From an uncultured Chloroflexota bacterium (GTDB taxonomy: Bacteria; Chloroflexota; Dehalococcoidia; SAR202; UBA11138), in the NCBI GenBank assembly GCA_913046025.1, contig CAJWRP010000037.1:1-11055 (forward strand): DNA of 11,055 nucleotides. Reading direction: 5' to 3'. The notes beneath the pieces are model-generated. The model saw only the letters and a list, made by a program, of their open reading frames with translations. It was not told the DNA's origin and made no database searches. The stretch's first letter is position 1. Each line of letters opens with the position of its first letter. Below are positions 4,944 to 11,055 of the stretch, one piece after another. The position numbers were made by a program, and so were the translations under genes.

Positions 4944-6854
4944 GTCACAGGTATGAGACATACGGCTGTACTTGTACTGGGCTTCGTGTTGCTTGCGGTG
5001 GTGATGGCTGCGTGCGGTAGAGAGACACCGGAGCCTACGCTTGTCCTCACTTCTGCTCCCACCCCCGACGTTGAAGCCACTGTCCAAGCTACGCTTAAAG
5101 AAGAGCGAGCCATAGAAGCCACAGCTGAGGCCAAAGCTCAAGTGATGGCTAAAGCCATGGTTGAGGCTACCGCCCAAGCAGTTCCTGTCGACACGCCAGT
5201 ACGACCTACACCTACGCCTACTGCCACACCAGTACCACCCACGCCGACGCCAACTCACACACCTACACCTACGCTCACACCAGTACCACCCACGCCGACC
5301 TCCTCCCCCACGCCCACGCCTACGAGCAATCCTCCGCCAACTCAAACTCCCATGCCTGCGAGCACTCCAGCTCCGACCTCTACGCCCTCCCCTACTGCAA
5401 CCCCTACGCGGACGGCCGAGCCAGAGACTACCGCGGCAGCCGAGCAGATTGCCTGGACCGAATGCGGGTCCGGGCTCGAGTGCGGATTCGTGGAAGTTCC
5501 GGCGGACTACCGGCGCCCCGAGGCCGGTAGCATCAGAATCGCGGTCAGCGTGCACCGCGCCACGTTCCAGGACGAACGAATAGGCTACCTGTTCGTGAAT
5601 CCCGGCGGTCCGGGAGAGAGCGGTGTAGAGCTCGTCCACTATATTCCGTTCGGACTGTTTACAGACGAACTCGTCGAACACTTCGACATCGTCGGATTCG
5701 ACCCCCGTGGAGTCGGAGGGTCCGAGCCCGAGTTCGCATGTGGTCGCCCCGGTGAGCAGCTCGCGCTACTTGCAACGATCGACGGAGCCTTTGACACCCC
5801 CGGCGAGATAGCTGCCGGCGAAGCGGCCGCCAATCTCTGCATCCAATCGATGGGTGCGATCGGCGCCCTGCTGCACAGCGAATATGTTGCCAAGGACATG
5901 GATGAAATACGCTTGGCTCTAGGCGCTGATCAGATCTCATACCTGGGATTCTCCTACGGCTCCACACTGGGGGTCTGGTATGCGACGCTCTTTCCCGGGT
6001 CGGTCAGGGCAATGGTCGTTGACGGCGCCGACAACCCGGTTGACCCGGCCTCAACCCAGCAGGAACGAGTCGACGAGATGATCGCGGAAATATCACCGTT
6101 CGCCGCCGCGCTGCATCGGGCGTTGGCGGCGTGCGTCGATCGGGGATGCCCGATATACAACGACGGCGACCCGGTCGGCTATTTCAAGCAGGCTGTTACG
6201 AAGTTGGATCTTGTAAACGCTGCTGCCGATGAACATCCGGCTGCGGGCTTTTTTGGGGTGATATCAACCCTGTACAGCGAAGAGGAATGGCCCAGCCTGT
6301 GGCGCGGTCTGTTCGAACTTTACGAGCGAGACGACCCGACCACGTTGGTCAGGTTCGCCAGGATTCAACTGGGGCCGGAGCCCACCGCCGCGAGCTTCAC
6401 TTCACACGTCAATTGCCTGGACGGCTGGAGCCTGTATCCGGAGTTAGACCGCGCCACTAGAATGGAGGACTCAGCGATAATGGACGCCGCCTTCGAGGTG
6501 ACGTTCCCTTTGCTGACGTTAATTATCCCCTTGTTTCCAGATGGGTGCATGTTCTACGACCAGTTCGTCCCCGAACCTCTGGAGGGGCCTCTCGACGGCC
6601 GAGGTGTACCGATACTGGTAATCGGCAACCGGTCCGACCCATTTACCCCGTTCAGTGAATCTGAAGAGCTGGTAACCGAGACGCTCAGCAACGGCTATCT
6701 GCTGGAAACCTCTCACCCGTCGCACGTGGTCTACCCTGATAACGACTGCGTTAACGTTCATATTCACAGAGTGCTGATCGACGCCGTCTACCCGGGTGAC
6801 CGTCGGCTCTTCTGCGAGCAGGTGCTACCAGAGGCTACTCCCACTCCCCCCTAG
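4941..6854 (+). CDS. Lipoprotein with Thr/Pro stalk and TAP-like alpha/beta-hydrolase domain
   Basis: This 637-residue protein is exported and lipid-anchored. ATG 4941 is chosen because AGAGG lies 7 nt upstream; GTG 4938 and ATG 4953 are in frame. A signal peptide (MRHTAVLVLGFVLLAVV) ends in lipobox MAAC, with lipidated Cys25. An Ala/Glu-rich, probably helical segment (43-80) and a TPTP stalk (85-160) follow. The hydrolase domain shows oxyanion motif NPGGPGESG (220-228), DPRG (254-257), and nucleophile Ser338 in GFSYG. The acid is probably Asp566 in GNRSDPFTP, and the base His592 or His595 in SHPSH. This is the layout of family S33 tripeptidyl-aminopeptidase-like enzymes with a C-terminal TAP-like domain (PF08386 type), so trimming of peptides outside the membrane is likely. 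The substrate is inferred only. The frame ends at a C6 run, where a +1 frame continues with a membrane anchor. Confidence 0.88.
   Translation: MVTGMRHTAVLVLGFVLLAVVMAACGRETPEPTLVLTSAPTPDVEATVQATLKEERAIEATAEAKAQVMAKAMVEATAQAVPVDTPVRPTPTPTATPVPPTPTPTHTPTPTLTPVPPTPTSSPTPTPTSNPPPTQTPMPASTPAPTSTPSPTATPTRTAEPETTAAAEQIAWTECGSGLECGFVEVPADYRRPEAGSIRIAVSVHRATFQDERIGYLFVNPGGPGESGVELVHYIPFGLFTDELVEHFDIVGFDPRGVGGSEPEFACGRPGEQLALLATIDGAFDTPGEIAAGEAAANLCIQSMGAIGALLHSEYVAKDMDEIRLALGADQISYLGFSYGSTLGVWYATLFPGSVRAMVVDGADNPVDPASTQQERVDEMIAEISPFAAALHRALAACVDRGCPIYNDGDPVGYFKQAVTKLDLVNAAADEHPAAGFFGVISTLYSEEEWPSLWRGLFELYERDDPTTLVRFARIQLGPEPTAASFTSHVNCLDGWSLYPELDRATRMEDSAIMDAAFEVTFPLLTLIIPLFPDGCMFYDQFVPEPLEGPLDGRGVPILVIGNRSDPFTPFSESEELVTETLSNGYLLETSHPSHVVYPDNDCVNVHIHRVLIDAVYPGDRRLFCEQVLPEATPTPP
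5225..5299 (+). repeat. In-frame 24-bp duplication inside the Thr/Pro stalk
   Basis: An identical 24-bp unit occurs at 5225-5248 and 5276-5299, beginning CACACCAGTACCACCC. The offset of 51 bp (17 codons) keeps the frame. It encodes part of TPVPPTPT and shows that the stalk grows by unit duplication. Confidence 0.75.
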
Positions 6855-7050
6855 TGATGCCCTGACGGCCCCCCGTCCCAGTCCAGGTTGTAAGGCAGCA
6901 GCCGATGCACCTCTGCTGGCAGGACTTGCTAATGTTGTGCTCTTGCTTGCGCCGGTCGGGGCAATAGTTGGGTTGAGGGGCGCGGCTCGTTCGAGGTCCA
7001 GGGGCCGAGGCGATCGCCGTGGCGTGCACGACCGCCGGTTTGATAAATGA
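6846..7050 (+). other. Out-of-frame C-terminal extension of the hydrolase: Pro linker, TM helix, Arg-rich tail
   Basis: The hydrolase stops at TAG 6852 directly after six C's (6846-6851). In the +1 frame, 66 codons continue from 6850 to TGA 7048-7050. They read PSDALTAPRPSPGC, then a hydrophobic segment LLAGLANVVLLLAPVGAIVG, then RGAARSRSRGRGDRR. A linker followed by one transmembrane helix and a basic stop-transfer tail is the typical C-terminal anchor of surface proteins. It follows the TPTPP end of the hydrolase naturally. Either one C is wrong in the sequence, or the gene has a true frameshift, or slippage on the C-run produces a minor anchored form. The extension has no start codon or ribosome site of its own that makes sense. 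Confidence 0.5.
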
Positions 7051-7208
7051 GGCCTGGCAACTAACGAATCGTCGCCAATCGGCGAGTGGCCCGCCGCTTC
7101 TCGCCATGAGCTTTCAGGACTGTCGATCCGCCATCTTGGCGACTTGAGACTTATGTTCGAAGGCGCTACTCTTGTGGTATCAATGCTGAGAGCGATATGG
7201 GCCTAGAT

Positions 7209-7250
7209 GATCGTCTTGCGACCACCAGATCGGGCCTGAAACGCAAGACG
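7209..7250. repeat. 9-bp inverted repeat before the transposase remnant
   Basis: CGTCTTGCG (about 7210-7218) and CGCAAGACG (7242-7250) are exact reverse complements around a 23-24 nt spacer. It could be a hairpin or part of a former IS. No T-run follows. Confidence 0.35.
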
Positions 7251-7251
7251 T

Positions 7252-7407
7252 ATGCTAACCAAGGAACGTGCAATGGATAGGTTCTACAACAGCAAGCGGC
7301 CTCACCAGGCCCTCGACTACAGAACTCCGACCCAGGCGTTCGAAGAAGGAAGAAACCAGGTCCACCATCTTGAGGTGCGCGTCACTCCGGAACGAGTGCT
7401 TGCCTAA
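7252..7407 (+). pseudogene. C-terminal remnant of a DDE integrase-core (IS3/IS481-type) transposase
   Basis: The frame is open only from about 7240 (TGA at 7237-7239) to TAA 7405-7407, with ATG at 7252 and 7273. The peptide contains FYNSKRPHQALDYRTPTQAF. The YN..RPHQAL.Y.TP signature is characteristic of the end of rve-type transposases of the IS3 and IS481 families. The DDE catalytic core (normally more than 200 residues before this) is absent; 7051-7239 has no convincing continuation in any frame. The last residues, VRVTPERVLA, end normally, so the 3' end appears intact and the 5' part deleted. It is non-functional. Confidence 0.75.
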
Positions 7408-7697
7408 CAATGGATTGGGGTGCCAGACTATAGCTTAACAAGCCCCGATTCCTGTCCAAAGGATGAGGTCCACCTCAGTCGTTAACGGGATATATGGAAG
7501 ATATCCATCCACCGCCACTAGGGCTGGTGACTTCATCAAGACCATACAGATTAAGGAGACGCGTGTTGATGAGTAGAGAAGGCCTGTCGGCAATACTATC
7601 CTACAAATTGATCGATAACCGTTCATTCTGATTGAACGAAGATATAGGTGTTGGATTAGAGCATGACGAAGCCAAGGAATCGAAAGGGACTTATCTA
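7408..7697. other. Region between transposase remnant and SpoIIM-like gene
   Basis: I see no gene here. The first 80 bp after the transposase stop may be the non-coding end of the former IS: GGGGTGCCAGACTATAGC (from 7417), followed by CCCCGATTCCTGTCC. I find no matching left end in the window. ATGGAAGATATCCAT near 7494 forms a short palindrome. No promoter with acceptable spacing was found. Confidence 0.3.
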
Positions 7698-8570
7698 ATG
7701 CAGGACGGCACTATCGAGACGGAAGAACAAGGCAACATATTTGCAGGAGTACTGGACCTGATCCCTCTGCCAGAAAATGTCGCGTGGAACCTACGCATCG
7801 GGATAGAGGGGGCGCTAATCACGCTAGTCAGTGTCTACGTGGTCCGGGGAATCAACGTACCTGAAGCGGGATTGGTAGGCCTGTCACTGGCCTCGGCCGC
7901 TATGGTGCCCCGGTTTAATACGATCCTTGCCACCAACCGAGAGCGTATCTGGGCAGCGCCCGGCACCGGTAGGACGGCAAATACTCAAAGCGCAATATCC
8001 GGCATGAGTATTTTTGGTGGAATGTTCTTAGGGTTCCTTATTATGGCTATTTTTGCTGACTCAGGAGGATTTAAGGGGGACTTCGCGTTTATTCTCAAAC
8101 AGACCGGATTTAAGCCTGGGGACATCCTGTCTCCAGAACGCTTTGCCCTGGGATACGAGGTAATTATCCACAACCTATTTGTCCTGGTCGCCTTAGCTAT
8201 CCTGGCGCTCCTATACAGGTCACTTGGGACGATGATCGCTTTAGGATGGAACGCCAGTGTCTGGGCAATCACGTTGGTCCTGTTCATCCAAGGAGGAAGT
8301 GGAGGAGATACAAGTCAGTTCCTGCATACTGTGATAGTGATCGTTGCCATCATGCCCCATCTTATAATGGAAGCTTTCGGCTATGTAATAGGAGCACTAT
8401 CCGGAGTTTTCCTATCGCGAGGCATCATCAAGTATGAGTACTCCGACCCGCGTTTGAGACGCGTATTAACAGCCGTACTGGTTCTAGCAGTAGTTTCAGT
8501 AGTGCTCATCATAGTTGGAGGACTAATGGAGATTAACTATGCACCCCGAGTGTTGGAACTGGCGCAATGA
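7698..8570 (+). CDS. SpoIIM-like (stage II sporulation protein M family) membrane protein
   Basis: This 290-residue integral membrane protein starts at ATG 7698, which has AAAGGGA 7 nt upstream; an in-frame TTG at 7632 would add 22 residues with little support. A short polar N-terminus (1-30) is followed by hydrophobic segments at about 33-50, 56-70, 103-120, 155-173, 176-197, 208-240 and 256-276. IIHNLFVLVALAILALLYRS (156-175), a Gly/Asn-bearing next helix (LGWNASVW) and IMPHLIMEAFGYVIGALSG (218-236) match the SpoIIM pattern. In that family an 'NN...' helix is followed by a PH..(I/L)E motif. Homologues are widespread in non-sporulating bacteria and archaea, and their role is not settled. No sporulation genes are near. 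It stands alone between two secreted-lipoprotein genes. Confidence 0.6.
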   Translation: MQDGTIETEEQGNIFAGVLDLIPLPENVAWNLRIGIEGALITLVSVYVVRGINVPEAGLVGLSLASAAMVPRFNTILATNRERIWAAPGTGRTANTQSAISGMSIFGGMFLGFLIMAIFADSGGFKGDFAFILKQTGFKPGDILSPERFALGYEVIIHNLFVLVALAILALLYRSLGTMIALGWNASVWAITLVLFIQGGSGGDTSQFLHTVIVIVAIMPHLIMEAFGYVIGALSGVFLSRGIIKYEYSDPRLRRVLTAVLVLAVVSVVLIIVGGLMEINYAPRVLELAQ

Positions 8571-8906
8571 TGACTTTGCAAAGTTCACACACGAAGGGTA
8601 ACTTGATTGATCGACTTGTGAATTCACATTAATGGGACCTAGTGTGCTCTGTACTGTTTAGACGCCGTACAATTCGTAAGGCGCTAGGTGTGAATCTGGT
8701 AATAGGAATCACAGTTACGTTATACGAAATAGCCGAATGATAGGTCGGCAAAATCTAAAAGGGCCGCTCTGACCCAACGGACAGAGGACTTGGTCTGCTC
8801 CATCCGCTCCTCGGTTATCGCCACCAGTAAGCGCCATCGCGCGAGAGAGTGTGAAGACAACGAGAGGTCAACGACGCCACGTTAGCATCCCGAAGGTCTC
8901 GCTGAC
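8571..8906. other. Intergenic region between SpoIIM-like and second lipoprotein gene
   Basis: I find no gene in about 340 bp. ACTTTGCAAAGT at about 8574-8585, right after the SpoIIM-like stop, is a perfect 12-bp palindrome without a T-run. TGAAGACAAC near 8850 repeats a 10-mer found before the first lipoprotein gene. The composition is mixed, and no convincing promoter is visible. Confidence 0.4.
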
Positions 8907-8929
8907 CTGCTCCCAGAGGCACGGTTATG
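8907..8929 (+). promoter_or_regulatory. Diverged copy of the start-site element before the second lipoprotein gene
   Basis: CTGCTCCCAGAGGCACGG (8907-8924) matches 16 of 18 bases of the element before ATG 4941 and again puts AGAGG 7 nt before ATG (8927). The upstream TATA part is not conserved here. This supports ATG 8927 as the true start and a common origin of both gene fronts. Confidence 0.55.
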
Positions 8930-10024
8930 CGGAATATGATGAGACATAAGGCACTACCTTCGGTAGGATACATGCTAATTGCACTGGCTCTTGCCGCATG
9001 CGGCAGCACACCGGAGCCTGCAATGGATATCGATGCCACTGTAGATCCCAAAACAGCGAACGTAGTGAAAACCTTCGAAGTCGCCACCACCACGCTGGTA
9101 CCCGATTCTGCCATGGCATGGATGATTGAGGATAACGCTCAAGCGGCGCCTACATTCACTCCAACCCCTACTGCTACGCATACGGCCACACCAGAGTCAC
9201 CCACGCCTGCGCCTTACAAAACACCCGTCTTTGAGGTAGTGAACGAGCATACAACGATAGATTGCCTGAATGCGGTTATGGATGTGTTCATAGACGTTTT
9301 CGGGATATACGTAATCTCTACCCAATCTGCTCCTCGAGACTATGTAGTACACACGGCGAATATACTCGCCGAATTCATAGACAACGATCTTGATGGCGTA
9401 CCAGACGATCCCGCGGTGCTAGCCTACCTGTTAGAAAATAATTACGTCGTTCCAGTGTGGACCACAGAAATCCGCGAAACATTCTGGGAAAGAGCTCGTG
9501 GGACGTTCTGTGAAGATCACACAGGAATGGCTGCCAGCATGTACTACGATGAGGATGAGTGGGCGATCGGTGGCATCAAGCAGTCAGGCACATGGGACGG
9601 CAACCTTGAAGAGGTATGGCATGTGGTATCACGTGGATGGTACGGAGCATATCCGGAAGCTTTTGGCAACGACGAAGACATCAACAAGACATCCCTACTA
9701 AGAGAGGCCATGAATGTGGCCCGTGGAGGGCGGTTCGACACCGTTCCTTCAAAGTACCCAGCAGGCGCCTGGTACAAATATTATGATGTTTCATGCAGGT
9801 ATCATTGCCAAGTCGGTGAGTACTTTTACTGGGCATTGATGGCGAATATTGGAGCTCTAGACCCAAAGATTACAGACAAGTGCCACGAAAGTAGCCACGA
9901 GTGGCACATATGCACGAGGTCGGAACTCGAAAAGGTCGACAAACGAGTCTACAACCTTCTGAACAACCCTGAGTTCCGTCTACCGAGGAATATCCCACAG
10001 GGCAAATACAAAGGTGGTTTCTGA
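8927..10024 (+). CDS. Lipoprotein of unknown function: Thr/Pro stalk, DxDxDG loop, EExxH motif
   Basis: This 365-residue protein is exported and lipid-anchored. The signal peptide ends in lipobox ALAAC with Cys25, the same position as in the TAP-like lipoprotein. The following CGSTPEPAMDIDATV mirrors that protein's CGRETPEP...VEATV. A short stalk (75-99) leads to a folded domain from about 105 to the end. IDNDLDGVPDDP (151-162) is a calcium-binding loop of the DxDxDG type. NLEEVWHVVSRGWYGAYPEA (226-245) contains an EExxH helix. DVSCRYHCQVGEYFYWALMA (287-306) carries two Cys and Glu298. Cys113, 195, 290, 294, 319 and 329 make three disulfides possible. A His/Glu pair plus a later Glu would suit a metal site, perhaps a metallopeptidase, but this is a guess. 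I recognise a conserved-looking family without a name. The SpoIIM-like gene is 356 bp upstream. Confidence 0.85.
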   Translation: MRNMMRHKALPSVGYMLIALALAACGSTPEPAMDIDATVDPKTANVVKTFEVATTTLVPDSAMAWMIEDNAQAAPTFTPTPTATHTATPESPTPAPYKTPVFEVVNEHTTIDCLNAVMDVFIDVFGIYVISTQSAPRDYVVHTANILAEFIDNDLDGVPDDPAVLAYLLENNYVVPVWTTEIRETFWERARGTFCEDHTGMAASMYYDEDEWAIGGIKQSGTWDGNLEEVWHVVSRGWYGAYPEAFGNDEDINKTSLLREAMNVARGGRFDTVPSKYPAGAWYKYYDVSCRYHCQVGEYFYWALMANIGALDPKITDKCHESSHEWHICTRSELEKVDKRVYNLLNNPEFRLPRNIPQGKYKGGF

Positions 10025-10035
10025 GGTGAAGAATC

Positions 10036-10054
10036 TTTTGGAGTGATTCCAATT
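10036..10054 (+). terminator. Weak stem-loop after the second lipoprotein gene
   Basis: TTGGA and TCCAA pair around GTGAT (from about 10037), followed by TTTAC, 12 bp after the stop codon. The stem is short and AT-rich, so termination is uncertain. A T-rich stretch (TTCTTTTTGTTTGTT) follows about 70 bp later. Confidence 0.25.
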
Positions 10055-10170
10055 TACTAATCCAACCGTGCCATCAGATCATTGGTTGTTATTCTCAGGT
10101 TCTGGCTGATGGCTGTTAATTCTTTTTGTTTGTTGGTCTTTATCGCGTATTAAAGGAATCTCAAAAGTCT

Positions 10171-10332
10171 TTAGTCTCCGAGTGATGTGGTAGCAGTAGA
10201 TGAGTCCATGCTGAACACTGCCACTGCGTAATCGCTCGCCCCCGTAGTATAAACATGGCTGCCGTCCGGACTGACTGTCACATCGCTAGCCTGCAAAAGT
10301 CCGTCGACGCCGTTCACCCCGTCTTTATACAT
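10171..10332 (-). pseudogene. C-terminal remnant of a beta-propeller repeat protein
   Basis: The 53 codons from ATG 10332 to TAA 10171-10173 read DGVNGVDGLLQASDVTVSPD then GSHVYTTGASDYAVAVFS. This is one blade of the 'G..GL.GA..V.VSPDG.HVY..G..D.A.AVFSRD' propeller family, which normally has many tandem blades. The frame is closed by TAG a few codons before the ATG, and the start codon lies inside a blade, so this is a gene end and not a gene. Residues after the blade (MDSSTATTSLGD) look like a normal terminus. The cysteine peptidase stop is 45 bp upstream on the same strand. Whether the two belonged together cannot be told. Confidence 0.6.
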
Positions 10333-10377
10333 CTCAATGTTACGTAACTATCGATTGACTCTTCGGGTGAAAACCCC

Positions 10378-11055
10378 TCAGTCGGTAGTAGGTAATGGCA
10401 TTAGCATCCCTTGGTGATATTTATTGAATACATCGAACCAATCAAAGAAATCCCTATTGTCCGCTTTATGCACAAAAACCGAATCAAATGTTTCTTTGAG
10501 ATCTGAAGGTGCGTTATTGTTCACCATATACTGATACGCATCGTCTATAATTTGATAATCAACGTTTACAGCGGCTAGGAATTTTTTGAATTCTGGCTGA
10601 AAAACGCGAAATGCTGAACAAGAATAAAGATAATTTGCTTGGACAACTTGATTGGTTATCATGTTGTTTTTTGAATATTCATAACGCTTTCTTTTCAAAT
10701 CAACGCGAGCCTTCAATACGTCCTCGAGGCTACCATGCGAGCGAAACAAATCATGGTATTGAGCCTCTGGGTCGGTTTCCATGTATTTCTCGCTGGTCCA
10801 ATCATCCATCCCATATCCCCCGTTTGGCATATCAGATGCAATGTAATATTCCGTGAACTCACAGAAATTATCCAGGTCGGCAAAACTGCCTTTGTTACAA
10901 GGACCTCCCAAGTCAATCACGCCTAACGGTCTGCCTAATAAACGGCTCCATGACTCTAATACACTATAGGCATCCTGTTTAGATAAGTTGCCTTCAAAAA
11001 GAGCTCCCCCAGGCCCACCGTGGCCGCTATAGATTAAATGGTGATCCGCATTCGG
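10378..11055 (-). CDS. Clan CD (caspase/legumain-fold) cysteine peptidase, C-terminal part
   Basis: 225 codons are open from the window edge to the stop at 10378-10380; the N-terminus lies outside. The first residues show the catalytic histidine strand, HHLIYSGHGGPGGALFEGN (His12 of the visible part). They are followed 41 residues later by GVIDLGGPCNKGSF, with Cys53 at the end of a hydrophobic strand. His-Gly, then a short helix, then (D/E)xxxxC is the dyad layout of clan CD peptidases; HGGPGG...F recalls legumain (C13), while clostripain (C11) is also possible. About 150 further residues form a mostly helical, charged tail without a second recognised domain, ending PLPTTD. GC is clearly lower than in the central genes (TTT, AAT, GAT and TTA are frequent), suggesting different origin or transfer. 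The processed partner or substrate is unknown. Confidence 0.65.
   Translation of the reverse strand, partial: PNADHHLIYSGHGGPGGALFEGNLSKQDAYSVLESWSRLLGRPLGVIDLGGPCNKGSFADLDNFCEFTEYYIASDMPNGGYGMDDWTSEKYMETDPEAQYHDLFRSHGSLEDVLKARVDLKRKRYEYSKNNMITNQVVQANYLYSCSAFRVFQPEFKKFLAAVNVDYQIIDDAYQYMVNNNAPSDLKETFDSVFVHKADNRDFFDWFDVFNKYHQGMLMPLPTTD

Noticed and set aside
5180..5420. CRISPR or satellite array
   Set aside because: The repetition is coding (Thr-Pro codons) with no regular spacer pattern.
4911..5681. Minus-strand 256-codon Gly/Arg/Ser-rich frame
   Set aside because: It is the antisense of the Thr/Pro stalk; Gly/Arg/Trp runs arise from complementing ACN/CCN codons, and the plus-strand gene is certain.
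7435..7626. Minus-strand 63-codon hydrophobic frame
   Set aside because: No ribosome site, no recognisable family, and it overlaps what is probably the non-coding end of a former IS.

Overview
The window looks like a metagenomic or draft contig made of several pieces. Its central part (about 1.5 to 10 kb) best fits a Chloroflexota bacterium of the Dehalococcoidia/SAR202 type. The grounds are two lipoproteins on long Thr/Pro ('TPTP') stalks, a cytoplasmic reductive-dehalogenase-like double-[4Fe-4S] protein, an MFS exporter and a TAP-like hydrolase. This placement is inference from protein style, not from a marker gene.

Left edge (1-1560). Positions 1 to about 545 carry high-GC, minus-strand DNA of sphingomonad style: the end of an acidic-tailed protein, a good intrinsic terminator, and the start of an exported protein that runs off the edge. 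This abuts a plus-strand, frameshifted TPR-like gene remnant (about 545-1010). That remnant is followed on the opposite strand by a truncated helix-turn-helix protein (983-1156), an inverted repeat, and the 3' part of a tRNA-Lys gene without its 5' half (1345-1389). Together these look like the scarred end of an integrated element, or in part an assembly join.

Centre-left (1561-4504). Two minus-strand genes encode an MFS efflux protein with a long disordered N-terminus and the dehalogenase-like iron-sulfur protein. They are separated by about 275 bp and are probably transcribed separately.

Centre-right (4941-10024). Three plus-strand genes follow. The first is a lipoprotein with a TAP-like alpha/beta-hydrolase domain. 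Its reading frame closes at a C6 run, but a Pro-rich linker plus transmembrane helix continues in the +1 frame. The second is a SpoIIM-like membrane protein. The third is a lipoprotein with the same kind of leader and stalk but an unrelated Cys-rich domain carrying an EExxH motif and a DxDxDG calcium-type loop. Between the hydrolase and SpoIIM lies the C-terminal remnant of an IS transposase. The two lipoprotein genes share a start-site element (CTGCYCCCAGAGGCA, with AGAGG exactly 7 nt before ATG). A third, inverted copy at 1516-1536 matches the first over 21 bp and is also placed 3 nt before an ATG, but no gene remains there.

Right edge (10171-11055). On the minus strand there is the C-terminal part of a clan CD (caspase/legumain-like) cysteine peptidase of visibly lower GC, running off the window. 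It is followed by a 53-residue remnant of a beta-propeller repeat protein. No CRISPR array, rRNA or complete tRNA is visible. The most interesting points are the repeated start-site cassette, the unknown lipoprotein domain, the possible frameshift-controlled membrane anchor of the hydrolase, and the tRNA-Lys fragment as a possible attachment site.
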